In this document: positions 8,706 through 17,100 of the stretch, piece after piece
How the letters are laid out: each line of letters begins with the position of its first letter
Numbering within the stretch: the first letter of the stretch is position 1
Assembly: GCA_030596025.1 (NCBI GenBank)
Contig: JAUVKW010000013.1
Location: 1-33,360, forward strand
Length of the DNA: 33,360 nt
Origin: Bacteroidota bacterium
GTDB taxonomy: Bacteria > Bacteroidota > Bacteroidia > Bacteroidales > VadinHA17
Direction of reading: 5' to 3'
Notes under the pieces: generated by a model
Told to the model about the DNA's origin: nothing
Databases searched by the model: none
The model's input: only the letters and a program-made list of their open reading frames with translations
Program-made: the position numbers and the translations under genes

Positions 8706-11700
8706 ATGACAAAAGGTAAGAAAAACAAACTTAGAGAATTATTCATTTTTATAATTACTATCCTTATCGGATTTTTTTTTCTGGCTCCTGCTATGTGGGC
8801 ACAGGAAGGAGTTCCTTACATTTCGAATTTCCAGCTCCCACCAGGACTCAACAACCAGAATATTGCTATGGCTCAGGATGACCAGGGAGTTATACTCTTT
8901 GCAAACCGGCAGGGCATACTTAGCTATGATGGGTACGAATGGGAGTTTATGGAACCTAAAATAAGGCCCCACTCCATTGGAAAAGATCCTGTATCCAACA
9001 GTATCTTTGTGGGACTGGAAAATAGTTTTGGATACCTGTTTAGAAATGAACTGGGCTCTTATAAATATATTCCAATATCCGATCCTGATCTGGATTATGG
9101 AGTAATCGAAAAGATTGTTTTCAAAGAATCCGGCATTTACTTTTATTCCTCATTCAGCCTTACAAAAATCAACAGGGACCAAATGAGGACACTGGAAACA
9201 ATCTGGGCAAAACCATCCAGTCCATATGCAGGAATATTTTTCTTCCAGGAAAGTTTATTTGTGAACATTCGTGGCAAAGGTCTTCATGTGCTTACAAATA
9301 AAAACCTAACCCCGGTTGAGGATGGAAGCTCCTTTGACAATGTATCCATAATTTTCTATATGGATTATGACAATGACTATGTACTGCTTGGAACAGACAA
9401 TAGCTTTCTCTACCTCTTCAATGGATCCGAATTTTCAGATTTTATTCTGAAAGATGAGGACTACCTATTAAACGCAGTGGTAACAGATGGAATTAATTTG
9501 ACGAACAACAGGGGGGCATTAGCCACTCTTACAGGGGGATGTATTATCTTCAACAAAAAAACAGGAACTACCGATCAAATTCTAAATTACCAATCCGGTC
9601 TGCCTGACGATGAAATATACAGCATTGGTCTTGACAGAGAAGGAGGCATCTGGCTAACCCACGAATTTGGTGCCAGCCGGGTAGATTTTTCTTTGCCAAT
9701 ATTAAAATTTGATTCATATAAGGGACTTGAAGGCAATGTTTCTCAGCTAATCATTTTCAATAAAACGCTATATATTTCCACCAGTGAGGGTGTGTTTTAC
9801 CTGACTGAGGTAAAAAACTACAGAGAAACAGAGGTATTTATGGAAGTCCTGGTTCCATCTTATCCAAAAAACACAGGGCTTAAAGATGAGAGTCAGGCTA
9901 ATCAGGTGGTCAGTAATGAAATACGTGAGTCCAAAGATGAGTCTCCAAAAGAGGTTCAGAAAAAGGGAAAACTTTTTTCCCGACTTTTTCAGAAAGGGAA
10001 GCCAAAGGCAGAACAGGAAGCAGAAACAATTCAATCAGTTCCAAAAAAAACTGTGCCGAAAAAACAAAACCAGCCTGCCCCTGTAAGAAAAACCTTTCAA
10101 ACTGAATATATACGAAAAACAAACCTGGTTCTTGAATCCATAGGTCATGAGTTTAAGAAGGTGGAGGGCCTGGATGCAAAATGCAAACAATTCCTAATCT
10201 TCCAGGATAAATTATTTGTCGCTTCCAATACCGGATTGTACCAGATCTTGAAAGAAAAGAGTCAATACATTATTGCAAACTCTTATATCTATACAATTTA
10301 TCCATCCCCAAAAAAAGCCAACAGGTTATATGTTGGCACAGAATCGGGAATTAGAACTGTTGATTTTATTTTCAGTGAAGCAAGGGTTAGAAGTCCCTTT
10401 AAGACCATTCAGATACCAGTTAATTCTATCCTTCAGCATGACGGGCTTTTATGGATCTCATCCGGCTCAAAAATTATCAGGTTGAAAAATCCAGGCGACT
10501 CCATAAAGATGGAAAGGCAAAGCTATAATACACCGAACCAGGATCAGGTAATTATCCGTAGCATGGGTTCGGAATCTGTCTTCTGTACAAGCTCAGGAAT
10601 TTACACCTTTGATATTAAAACCAATGATCTTCAGGAAATTGATTCCATTTTCCCTTCCGAAATAGAATCTATGAGATATATCTTTTCTGGCGAAAACCAG
10701 GTTTGGGTTAATCCCGGGAATTCATGGAACAGGCTACCTGAAATGAACTCCACTGTCGCACACCAGTCTAGTTTCCTTAAGCTTTTCGATGGTATTAGAT
10801 ATCTCTATAGTGATGAAGAAAACAATCTCTGGGTTGTAGATGAAGACAATCATATTAGCAAAATATTAACAACCGGAACCCTGGAAAGACCGGGGACTTT
10901 TAATCTCTATTTTAAGACTATTTTGAATTCAAAAGAGGAAAAAATCAGCATCGGATCTCTCAGTCTGAAAAGCAAAGATCTCCCCCTGGAATTCAGGGTA
11001 AGTGCTCCCTGCTTTATCCGATCTGATCTTAGTGAATTCAAGTATTATATTCAGGGACTGGAACAGGAATGGTCGGAATGGTCAAGAGACAGAAGTATAT
11101 ACATTCCTTTTCTGCCTCCGGGAAATTACTCACTTCAAATCAGCTCCAGGAATGCACTGAACAAGGTAACTGAAGTTATTAGTGGAAATATTATTATTGA
11201 ACCACCCTTTACCAGTTCAGTTCCATTTTATATCTTATCGGGGATGGGTCTCCTGGTCATTCTCTTTCTCGTTATCCAGCTTAGAGAACGAAAACTACAG
11301 CGTGACAAGAGGATACTGGAACATAAAGTTAAGGTCAGAACCAGTGAGATTGAAAAACAAAAAAATGAAATTGAAAAACAAAAAAATGAAATTGCCTTTC
11401 AAAAACAGGAAATCACTGATAGTATTGCCTATGGTAAACGCATTCAAAAAGCGCTAATGCCCCCAAGAATAGTTCTGAACGATTTATTACCTGAATATTT
11501 CATTTTTTTCAAGCCACGAGATCTTGTGAGTGGAGATTTCTATTGGGTTATTCAAAAAGCAGATCAACTTGTAATCGTAGTAGCTGATTGTACCGGTCAT
11601 GGTGTCCCCGGGGCATTCCTGAGTTTCCTGGGGCATTCTTTCCTGGAGGAAATTGCTAATAAGTATAAAATCACAACTGCCAGTATTTTCCTTGAACGCT

Positions 11701-12161
11701 TGCGTACAAAACTAAAGATAGCACTTCATCAAACCGGGAAAGCGGATGAAGACAGCGACGGAATAGATATGGGCCTTTGTATTCTGGACCTGGAGCAAAA
11801 GAAACTTCAGTTTGCCGGTGCCTATAACCCTCTATACATCATCAGACGTGGCGAACTGCAAGAAATAAAAGCAGATAAAATGCCCATTGGAGTTCACCTG
11901 AATGACGAAACTTCCTTTACAAACACTCATTTGAAACTAGAAAAAGAGGATTCATTGTATATGTTTACAGATGGTTATGTTGACCAGTTTGGAGGACCCA
12001 GGGCTAAGAAGTTTAAAATTATCCCTTTCCAACAATTGCTTCTTCGTATATATGACAAACCCATGAACGAACAAGGGAAAATCCTCGAATCTGAACTCCA
12101 GGCATGGATGAGAGATGAAGCACAGGTAGATGACATCCTGGTATTTGGCATGAAGATCTGA
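8706..12161 (+). CDS. Periplasmic beta-propeller (two-component-regulator-like) sensor with Y_Y_Y domain, TM, coiled coil and SpoIIE/PP2C phosphatase domain
   Basis: Propeller repeats (GGIWLTHEFGASRVDF), QGLEQEWSEWSRDRSIYIPFLPPGNYSLQISSRN, TM, EIEKQKNEIEKQKNEI, GDFYWVIQKADQLVIVVADCTGHGVPGAFLS. Confidence 0.9.
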   Translation: MTKGKKNKLRELFIFIITILIGFFFLAPAMWAQEGVPYISNFQLPPGLNNQNIAMAQDDQGVILFANRQGILSYDGYEWEFMEPKIRPHSIGKDPVSNSIFVGLENSFGYLFRNELGSYKYIPISDPDLDYGVIEKIVFKESGIYFYSSFSLTKINRDQMRTLETIWAKPSSPYAGIFFFQESLFVNIRGKGLHVLTNKNLTPVEDGSSFDNVSIIFYMDYDNDYVLLGTDNSFLYLFNGSEFSDFILKDEDYLLNAVVTDGINLTNNRGALATLTGGCIIFNKKTGTTDQILNYQSGLPDDEIYSIGLDREGGIWLTHEFGASRVDFSLPILKFDSYKGLEGNVSQLIIFNKTLYISTSEGVFYLTEVKNYRETEVFMEVLVPSYPKNTGLKDESQANQVVSNEIRESKDESPKEVQKKGKLFSRLFQKGKPKAEQEAETIQSVPKKTVPKKQNQPAPVRKTFQTEYIRKTNLVLESIGHEFKKVEGLDAKCKQFLIFQDKLFVASNTGLYQILKEKSQYIIANSYIYTIYPSPKKANRLYVGTESGIRTVDFIFSEARVRSPFKTIQIPVNSILQHDGLLWISSGSKIIRLKNPGDSIKMERQSYNTPNQDQVIIRSMGSESVFCTSSGIYTFDIKTNDLQEIDSIFPSEIESMRYIFSGENQVWVNPGNSWNRLPEMNSTVAHQSSFLKLFDGIRYLYSDEENNLWVVDEDNHISKILTTGTLERPGTFNLYFKTILNSKEEKISIGSLSLKSKDLPLEFRVSAPCFIRSDLSEFKYYIQGLEQEWSEWSRDRSIYIPFLPPGNYSLQISSRNALNKVTEVISGNIIIEPPFTSSVPFYILSGMGLLVILFLVIQLRERKLQRDKRILEHKVKVRTSEIEKQKNEIEKQKNEIAFQKQEITDSIAYGKRIQKALMPPRIVLNDLLPEYFIFFKPRDLVSGDFYWVIQKADQLVIVVADCTGHGVPGAFLSFLGHSFLEEIANKYKITTASIFLERLRTKLKIALHQTGKADEDSDGIDMGLCILDLEQKKLQFAGAYNPLYIIRRGELQEIKADKMPIGVHLNDETSFTNTHLKLEKEDSLYMFTDGYVDQFGGPRAKKFKIIPFQQLLLRIYDKPMNEQGKILESELQAWMRDEAQVDDILVFGMKI
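11349..11390 (+). repeat. Two perfect 21-bp tandem units encoding heptads IEKQKNE
   Basis: attgaaaaacaaaaaaatgaa x2, each unit carrying an A7 tract. Confidence 0.9.
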
Positions 12162-12170
12162 TACAAGCCA

Positions 12171-14570
12171 TCATGAAGCTTCATGCTCAGTCCTTCTGAT
12201 GATCTCATTCTGCAGATCCTCCCCAAGATCATTAAAATAATCACTGTAACCTGCAACCCTGACAATCAGGTCCCTGTATTTTTCAGGATACTTCTGTGCA
12301 TCTCTCAGTGTTTCTACCCCTACTACATTAAACTGAATATGATGTCCCATCATTTTAAAATAAGTCCTTACCAGATCTCCTACCCTGAGAATGCTCTTTT
12401 CATCTCTGAAAAAGGAAGGAGTGAATTTCTGATTAAGCAATGTCCCTCCTGTTTTGAGATGATCAATTTTGGCAGCCGATTTTAATACCGAAGTAGGTCC
12501 CTTCTTATCAGAACCCTGTACCGGAGAAATGCCCTCTGAAAGTGCTTGAAAGGCTTTTCTTCCGTCAGGCATAGCCCCAATTTTACTCCCAAAGTAAATA
12601 TGTGATGTGGTTGGAAGCATATTTATCCGGAAAGTTCCCCCACGGGGTGTTGGATTGCCATCTACCAAATCGAAAAACATTTCAAAAACCGTTACAGCCT
12701 GGGCATCTGCATAATCCTCATCATTTCCATACCTGGGTGTCTGGTAAACCAGCTTATGTTGCATTTCTTCATAGCCAACAAAATCAGCATGAACGGCATT
12801 TAATACCTGCTGCATACTGTAGTTTTTCTCATCGAAAACATGATACTTTAATGCACTAAGACTATCGGTAATACTTCCAAGGCCCACCCCCTGTATATAA
12901 CTGGTATTGTAGCGGGCACCCCCGGCATTATAATCCACTCCTTCTTGAATACAATCATCGATTAACAAGGAGAGAAATGGAGCAGGCAGGTTTTTGGCCC
13001 ATATTTCTTCTATTATACTGTTCCCTTCCATTTTTATTTCAAGGAAATGCCCCAACTGCTTCCTGAAAGCTTCGATAACATCCTCAAAGGATTTGAATAC
13101 ATTAGGATCGCCTGACTTAATTCCGATTTCCTTCCCTGTTAATGGATCTCTTCCATTATTCAGCGTAATCTCCAGAACTTTTGTGAGGTTAAAGTAGCCG
13201 GTAAGAAAATAGGCTTCCGTACCAAAGGCCCCACTTTCCACACAGCCACTGGCTCCACCGTTTCTGGCATCTTCCAGACTTTTACCCTGACGTACCAGCT
13301 CCTCAACAATAGCCTCAGTATTAAAGATGGAAGGCTGCCCAAAACCTGTTTTTATTATTTTTAAGGCCCTGTGAATCAGCTCATCCGGATTTTGCTTACT
13401 TAGTTGAAGCATTGAAGATGGCTGCAGAATGCGCATCTCTTCAATTACATCAAGAATTAAATAACTGAGTTCGTTGCTTGCATCTGAACCATCAGTATTT
13501 ACTCCACCCACATTAATTAGGGAAAAATCAGTGTAGGTATTACTTTCCAGGGCTGTTACTCCAATTTTTGGTGGTGCGGGATGATTATTAAACTTGATCC
13601 AGAAACTCTGAAGTAATTCAGTAGCTTTCTCTTTTGTTAAGCTACCTTCATCAATTTCTTTCCTGTAATAAGGATAAAGATGTTGGTCGAGGCGACCTGG
13701 ATTAAATGAATCCCAGGGATTCAACTCTGTTATGACTCCCAGGTGCACAAACCAATAGTATTGAAGGGCCTCATGGAAGGTAAGGGGTGCATTGGCAGGA
13801 ACTCTCCTGCATATACCGGCCATGGTTTCCATCTCCTTTTTCCTGACTGGTTCATTTTCTTTTTGTGCAAGATCTTCAAGTTTGTCAGCATGCCTTCCGG
13901 CATATAAGATCAGAGCTCTGGCGGCTATTTTCATAGCTTCCAGTTCTTCTTTTTTCTCATTCCACCCCGTCCCCATCTTCATTCCCCTCCCGGGAGGGGC
14001 CAGGGCTGGGCTCCCTGCATCAAGATTTCTCAGGCTCTGCTCAATCTCAACAATCAGGTCGTTCATGCCCTTTTTGTATATCTTATCTCCCAATACCGTA
14101 TGCCCGGGGGCCCTCTGCTCCTGGAATTCAGTAAACAACCCGGCCTGGTAGGCATCCAGCCAGCTTTTGGAAACCGAATTCATGATCCTGTCCCGGTTCG
14201 TCTTCCCTTTCCAAAAGGGAATGATCATATCCTCATAAACCTTTCTTGTTTTTTCATCCACTTTAAAAAACACCTTTTTACGCCCATCAAGTATCTCCAG
14301 ATCCTCTATGGAATGAAGATTTATTTCAGGATAAGTTGGAGTTGCCTTGGGTGCAGGACCTCTCTCCCCAACTATAAGCTCATCCTCGTTGATACAGATA
14401 TGTTTATTCCTCAGGATATATTCCAGATTCAAGGCCCGGGTTACGGGAATAGAAGCTGATTGTGTTTCAGTGCTTTTATGAAACTCTGTGACGAGCAAAG
14501 CCCGCTCCGCTGAAATACGGGTTACCGCATCGAGACTTTGTTTTCGTAATTTTTTTATTCTTTTATTCAT
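12171..14570 (-). CDS. hypD: Glycyl radical enzyme, probable trans-4-hydroxy-L-proline dehydratase
   Basis: GGASGCVESGAFGTEAYFLTGYFN (thiyl Cys + Glu), TELNPWDSFNPGRLDQHL, glycyl-radical motif VRVAGYSDYFNDL; strong resemblance from memory to clostridial HypD. Confidence 0.82.
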   Translation of the reverse strand: MNKRIKKLRKQSLDAVTRISAERALLVTEFHKSTETQSASIPVTRALNLEYILRNKHICINEDELIVGERGPAPKATPTYPEINLHSIEDLEILDGRKKVFFKVDEKTRKVYEDMIIPFWKGKTNRDRIMNSVSKSWLDAYQAGLFTEFQEQRAPGHTVLGDKIYKKGMNDLIVEIEQSLRNLDAGSPALAPPGRGMKMGTGWNEKKEELEAMKIAARALILYAGRHADKLEDLAQKENEPVRKKEMETMAGICRRVPANAPLTFHEALQYYWFVHLGVITELNPWDSFNPGRLDQHLYPYYRKEIDEGSLTKEKATELLQSFWIKFNNHPAPPKIGVTALESNTYTDFSLINVGGVNTDGSDASNELSYLILDVIEEMRILQPSSMLQLSKQNPDELIHRALKIIKTGFGQPSIFNTEAIVEELVRQGKSLEDARNGGASGCVESGAFGTEAYFLTGYFNLTKVLEITLNNGRDPLTGKEIGIKSGDPNVFKSFEDVIEAFRKQLGHFLEIKMEGNSIIEEIWAKNLPAPFLSLLIDDCIQEGVDYNAGGARYNTSYIQGVGLGSITDSLSALKYHVFDEKNYSMQQVLNAVHADFVGYEEMQHKLVYQTPRYGNDEDYADAQAVTVFEMFFDLVDGNPTPRGGTFRINMLPTTSHIYFGSKIGAMPDGRKAFQALSEGISPVQGSDKKGPTSVLKSAAKIDHLKTGGTLLNQKFTPSFFRDEKSILRVGDLVRTYFKMMGHHIQFNVVGVETLRDAQKYPEKYRDLIVRVAGYSDYFNDLGEDLQNEIIRRTEHEAS
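13981..14018. repeat. GC-rich palindromic repeat, copy inside the hypD-like coding sequence
   Basis: attcccctcccgggagggg identical to 15542-15560; perfect 16-bp palindrome at 13984-13999; flank similarity (agg..ggg) continues. Confidence 0.85.
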
Positions 14571-14619
14571 TTATATTTCTTTTGTATTCAGTTCATTTCC
14601 TGGTAGAGCTTTGTAGAAA

Positions 14620-14689
14620 AACCTCTTCAGCCTACAATCTACAGCCTATAGTCTTCTGTCTTCATTAATCATTAATCATTATTCATTCC
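14620..14689. repeat. Period-7 degenerate array between activase and hypD-like genes
   Basis: aacctct tcagcct acaatct acagcct atagtct tctgtct tcattaa tcattaa tcattat tcattcc. Confidence 0.65.
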
Positions 14690-14691
14690 TT

Positions 14692-15489
14692 CTACCCTCC
14701 AATACTCACGTCTAAACCACCTTCTTTAAAAGCAGCTTTCAGTTTCTCCAGATCCTCCTTCTTCTGTTCATCTACCGAGCGCATCTTATCAGGTATTGAA
14801 AAAGCCTCATACTTATGCCTGGCAATGTTGTGGTATGGCAACAGATCAAGCCTCCTGATCTGTGGTAATTCCTTTTTAAAAAAAAACTTCAGAGCCTCGA
14901 CATGTGCCTTGTCATCATTTATACCCGGTATTACCGGGAAACGTATCACAACATCTTTACCTGAATCATGAATGAGTTTCAGATTATCCAGAATTAGCTT
15001 ATTTGAGACTCCGGTATATTTTTTATGTATATCATCATCCAGATGTTTCAAATCATACAGAAAAAGATCTGGCCAACTCATTACTTTCCTCATAATATCC
15101 TTTGATGCATAGCCGGTGGTATCAAGAGCAGTATGTATTCCCTGCTCTCTGCAATGCTTCATCATTTCAATCAGAAATTCAGTTTGCAACAGTGGTTCAC
15201 CACCCGAAAAAGTAACTCCCCCTCCGGACTCATCCATAAATGCTTTTTCCTTAAGAATTTCCTGCATTAAATGATTTGCAGAAATCTCTCTGCCAACAAG
15301 CTCCTGCACTCTGAAAGTGCGGCCATTCAATTTTTGCTCCCTCATCACAATCTGAGGTTTTTGGGAGCGACTCTCAGGGTTATGGCACCACCAACATCCC
15401 AGGGGGCAGCCTTTAAAAAAGACCGTTACCCTGATTCCGGGACCCTCATGTATGGCAAAACGGTTTAGGTCAAATATTACTGCCTTCAT
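14692..15489 (-). CDS. Glycyl-radical enzyme activating enzyme (radical SAM), short form
   Basis: FKGCPLGCWWCHNPES (CxxxCxxC), ESGGGVTFSGGEPLLQ; adjacent to the GRE gene. Confidence 0.92.
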   Translation of the reverse strand: MKAVIFDLNRFAIHEGPGIRVTVFFKGCPLGCWWCHNPESRSQKPQIVMREQKLNGRTFRVQELVGREISANHLMQEILKEKAFMDESGGGVTFSGGEPLLQTEFLIEMMKHCREQGIHTALDTTGYASKDIMRKVMSWPDLFLYDLKHLDDDIHKKYTGVSNKLILDNLKLIHDSGKDVVIRFPVIPGINDDKAHVEALKFFFKKELPQIRRLDLLPYHNIARHKYEAFSIPDKMRSVDEQKKEDLEKLKAAFKEGGLDVSIGG

Positions 15490-15541
15490 CTCATCTTCCT
15501 ACGTTTCAAAATTATACGTGTAAAGTGACAATTAACTCATT

Positions 15542-15560
15542 ATTCCCCTCCCGGGAGGGG
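15542..15560. repeat. GC-rich palindromic repeat, intergenic copy
   Basis: attcccctcccgggagggg, identical to 13981-13999. Confidence 0.85.
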
Positions 15561-15629
15561 TTAGGCGTGGGTTTCCTTAATAGATCCAGCACTCGTAGAG
15601 GCGACGACAAAAGAACTTGCCGTATTTTT

Positions 15630-15643
15630 TGATATGTATATCA
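15630..15643. promoter_or_regulatory. Candidate operator TGATAT-GT-ATATCA
   Basis: Perfect 6-bp-arm inverted repeat in the divergent intergenic region of activase and DAACS genes. Confidence 0.4.
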
Positions 15644-15660
15644 GGGGAGTACATACTATA

Positions 15661-15668
15661 CAAATATA
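15661..15668 (-). promoter_or_regulatory. Candidate -7 box TATATTTG for the activase/hypD-like operon
   Basis: Exact TAnnTTTG on minus strand, upstream of 15489. Confidence 0.4.
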
Positions 15669-15800
15669 CGAAAAATGATGATTTATACTACTGCGTAATT
15701 TCTTCTGTTTTTAATATATATGATCTTAGATATATTTTCACGGGATTTTCATTGTTCAAATAAATTCATATCTTAGGATTGTAAGACCAAAAGATATAGT

Positions 15801-17048
15801 ATGAAAATTCTAAAGCTAAAACTTCATTGGCAGATTCTGATCGCCCTGGTAGCAGGTTTATTGTTTGGTATATATCTTCCAGATTATGTAAATTATGTTC
15901 GATGGCTGGGAGAAATCTTTCTACGGGCATTAAGAATGATCATTGTTCCTCTGGTATTAGTCTCAATTATTACCGGGGTAAGCCAGGTAGGATCGGCAGG
16001 AAATCTTGGCAGGCTCGGGTTAAAAACCATTACCTACTATATTGTCACAAGCACCATAGCCATACTCACGGGTTTGTTTTTTGTCAATTTGATCAAGCCT
16101 GGAGTAGGAGCAGATATTGGTTTTAATCAACATGTAGAAGGATTGGATCTGGAAACCAAATCTTTTGGGAGGACTCTGATAGAGATCATTCCCGAAAATA
16201 TTTTTCATGCATTTTCCCAATCTGAAATATTATCGGTGATATTTTTTGCTTTGCTTTTTGGCTTCTTCATGACACAGATAGGGGATTCTTATCAAAAGAC
16301 CCTGAATATTTTTTTTGAAGCTCTATTCAGTGTAATAATGAAGATCACCATGCTGATCATCCGAATCACACCTCTGGGTGTATTTGGCATTATTGCAGGA
16401 AATATATCGGATATTTTACTTGAACATGATGGAAATGTACAGATTTTATTAGGTTTGGGCGAAAAGCTGGGCTTGTATATGCTCACGGTATTTGTATCCC
16501 TCTGTTTTCATGCCTTTGTTACCCTGCCCCTTATCCAGCGTTTCATTGGTGGAATCAATCCCTATAAGCATTTTAAGGCAGTATCTACTCCTTTGCTTAC
16601 CGCATTTTCTACCGCATCGGCTATGGCCACACTACCCTTAACCATGGAAGCCGTGGAAAAAAATGATGGGGTATCAAATAAAGTCTCCAGTTTTACACTT
16701 CCCTTAGGAGCCACTGTCAACATGGATGGAACCGCCTTATACGAACTCGTAGTTGCCATATTCATTGCCCAGGCCTATGGTCTTGACCTGACACTCGGAC
16801 AACAGGTCATTGCGGTGGTAACTGCCCTGCTAGCCTCTATCGGGGCTGCAGCTATTCCAATGGCAGGTTTATTTATGATCACAATTATTCTCTCAGCTCT
16901 TGGTTTACCCCTGGAAGGTATTGGCATGATCGTAGCGGTGGACCGGATGCTGGATATGTTTCGTACTGCCACCAATGTATGGAGCGACACCACCGGAGCT
17001 GTAGTAATTGCAAAAACCGAAGGCGAAAATTTGCGGGTAAAGGTTTAA
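15801..17048 (+). CDS. Dicarboxylate/amino acid:cation symporter (DAACS family)
   Basis: LGATVNMDGTALYE, STASAMATLPLT, LDMFRTATNVWSDTTGAVVIAK. Confidence 0.94.
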   Translation: MKILKLKLHWQILIALVAGLLFGIYLPDYVNYVRWLGEIFLRALRMIIVPLVLVSIITGVSQVGSAGNLGRLGLKTITYYIVTSTIAILTGLFFVNLIKPGVGADIGFNQHVEGLDLETKSFGRTLIEIIPENIFHAFSQSEILSVIFFALLFGFFMTQIGDSYQKTLNIFFEALFSVIMKITMLIIRITPLGVFGIIAGNISDILLEHDGNVQILLGLGEKLGLYMLTVFVSLCFHAFVTLPLIQRFIGGINPYKHFKAVSTPLLTAFSTASAMATLPLTMEAVEKNDGVSNKVSSFTLPLGATVNMDGTALYELVVAIFIAQAYGLDLTLGQQVIAVVTALLASIGAAAIPMAGLFMITIILSALGLPLEGIGMIVAVDRMLDMFRTATNVWSDTTGAVVIAKTEGENLRVKV

Positions 17049-17054
17049 AGCAAT

Positions 17055-17080
17055 AAGGCTACTCCTTTCGAAGCAGCCTT
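17055..17080. terminator. Possible bidirectional terminator hairpin
   Basis: aaggct...agcctt arms between convergent genes; weak T-run. Confidence 0.35.
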
Positions 17081-17100
17081 TCAAAATTAACAGTATATTA

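Noticed and set aside
12172-12185. 14-bp perfect palindrome catgaagcttcatg
   Set aside because: Encodes the last codons (HEAS-stop) of the GRE gene; no T-run and likely chance.
13792-14151. 119-aa ORF on the plus strand
   Set aside because: Lies antisense inside the hypD-like gene; composition looks like a shadow ORF with no recognisable domain.
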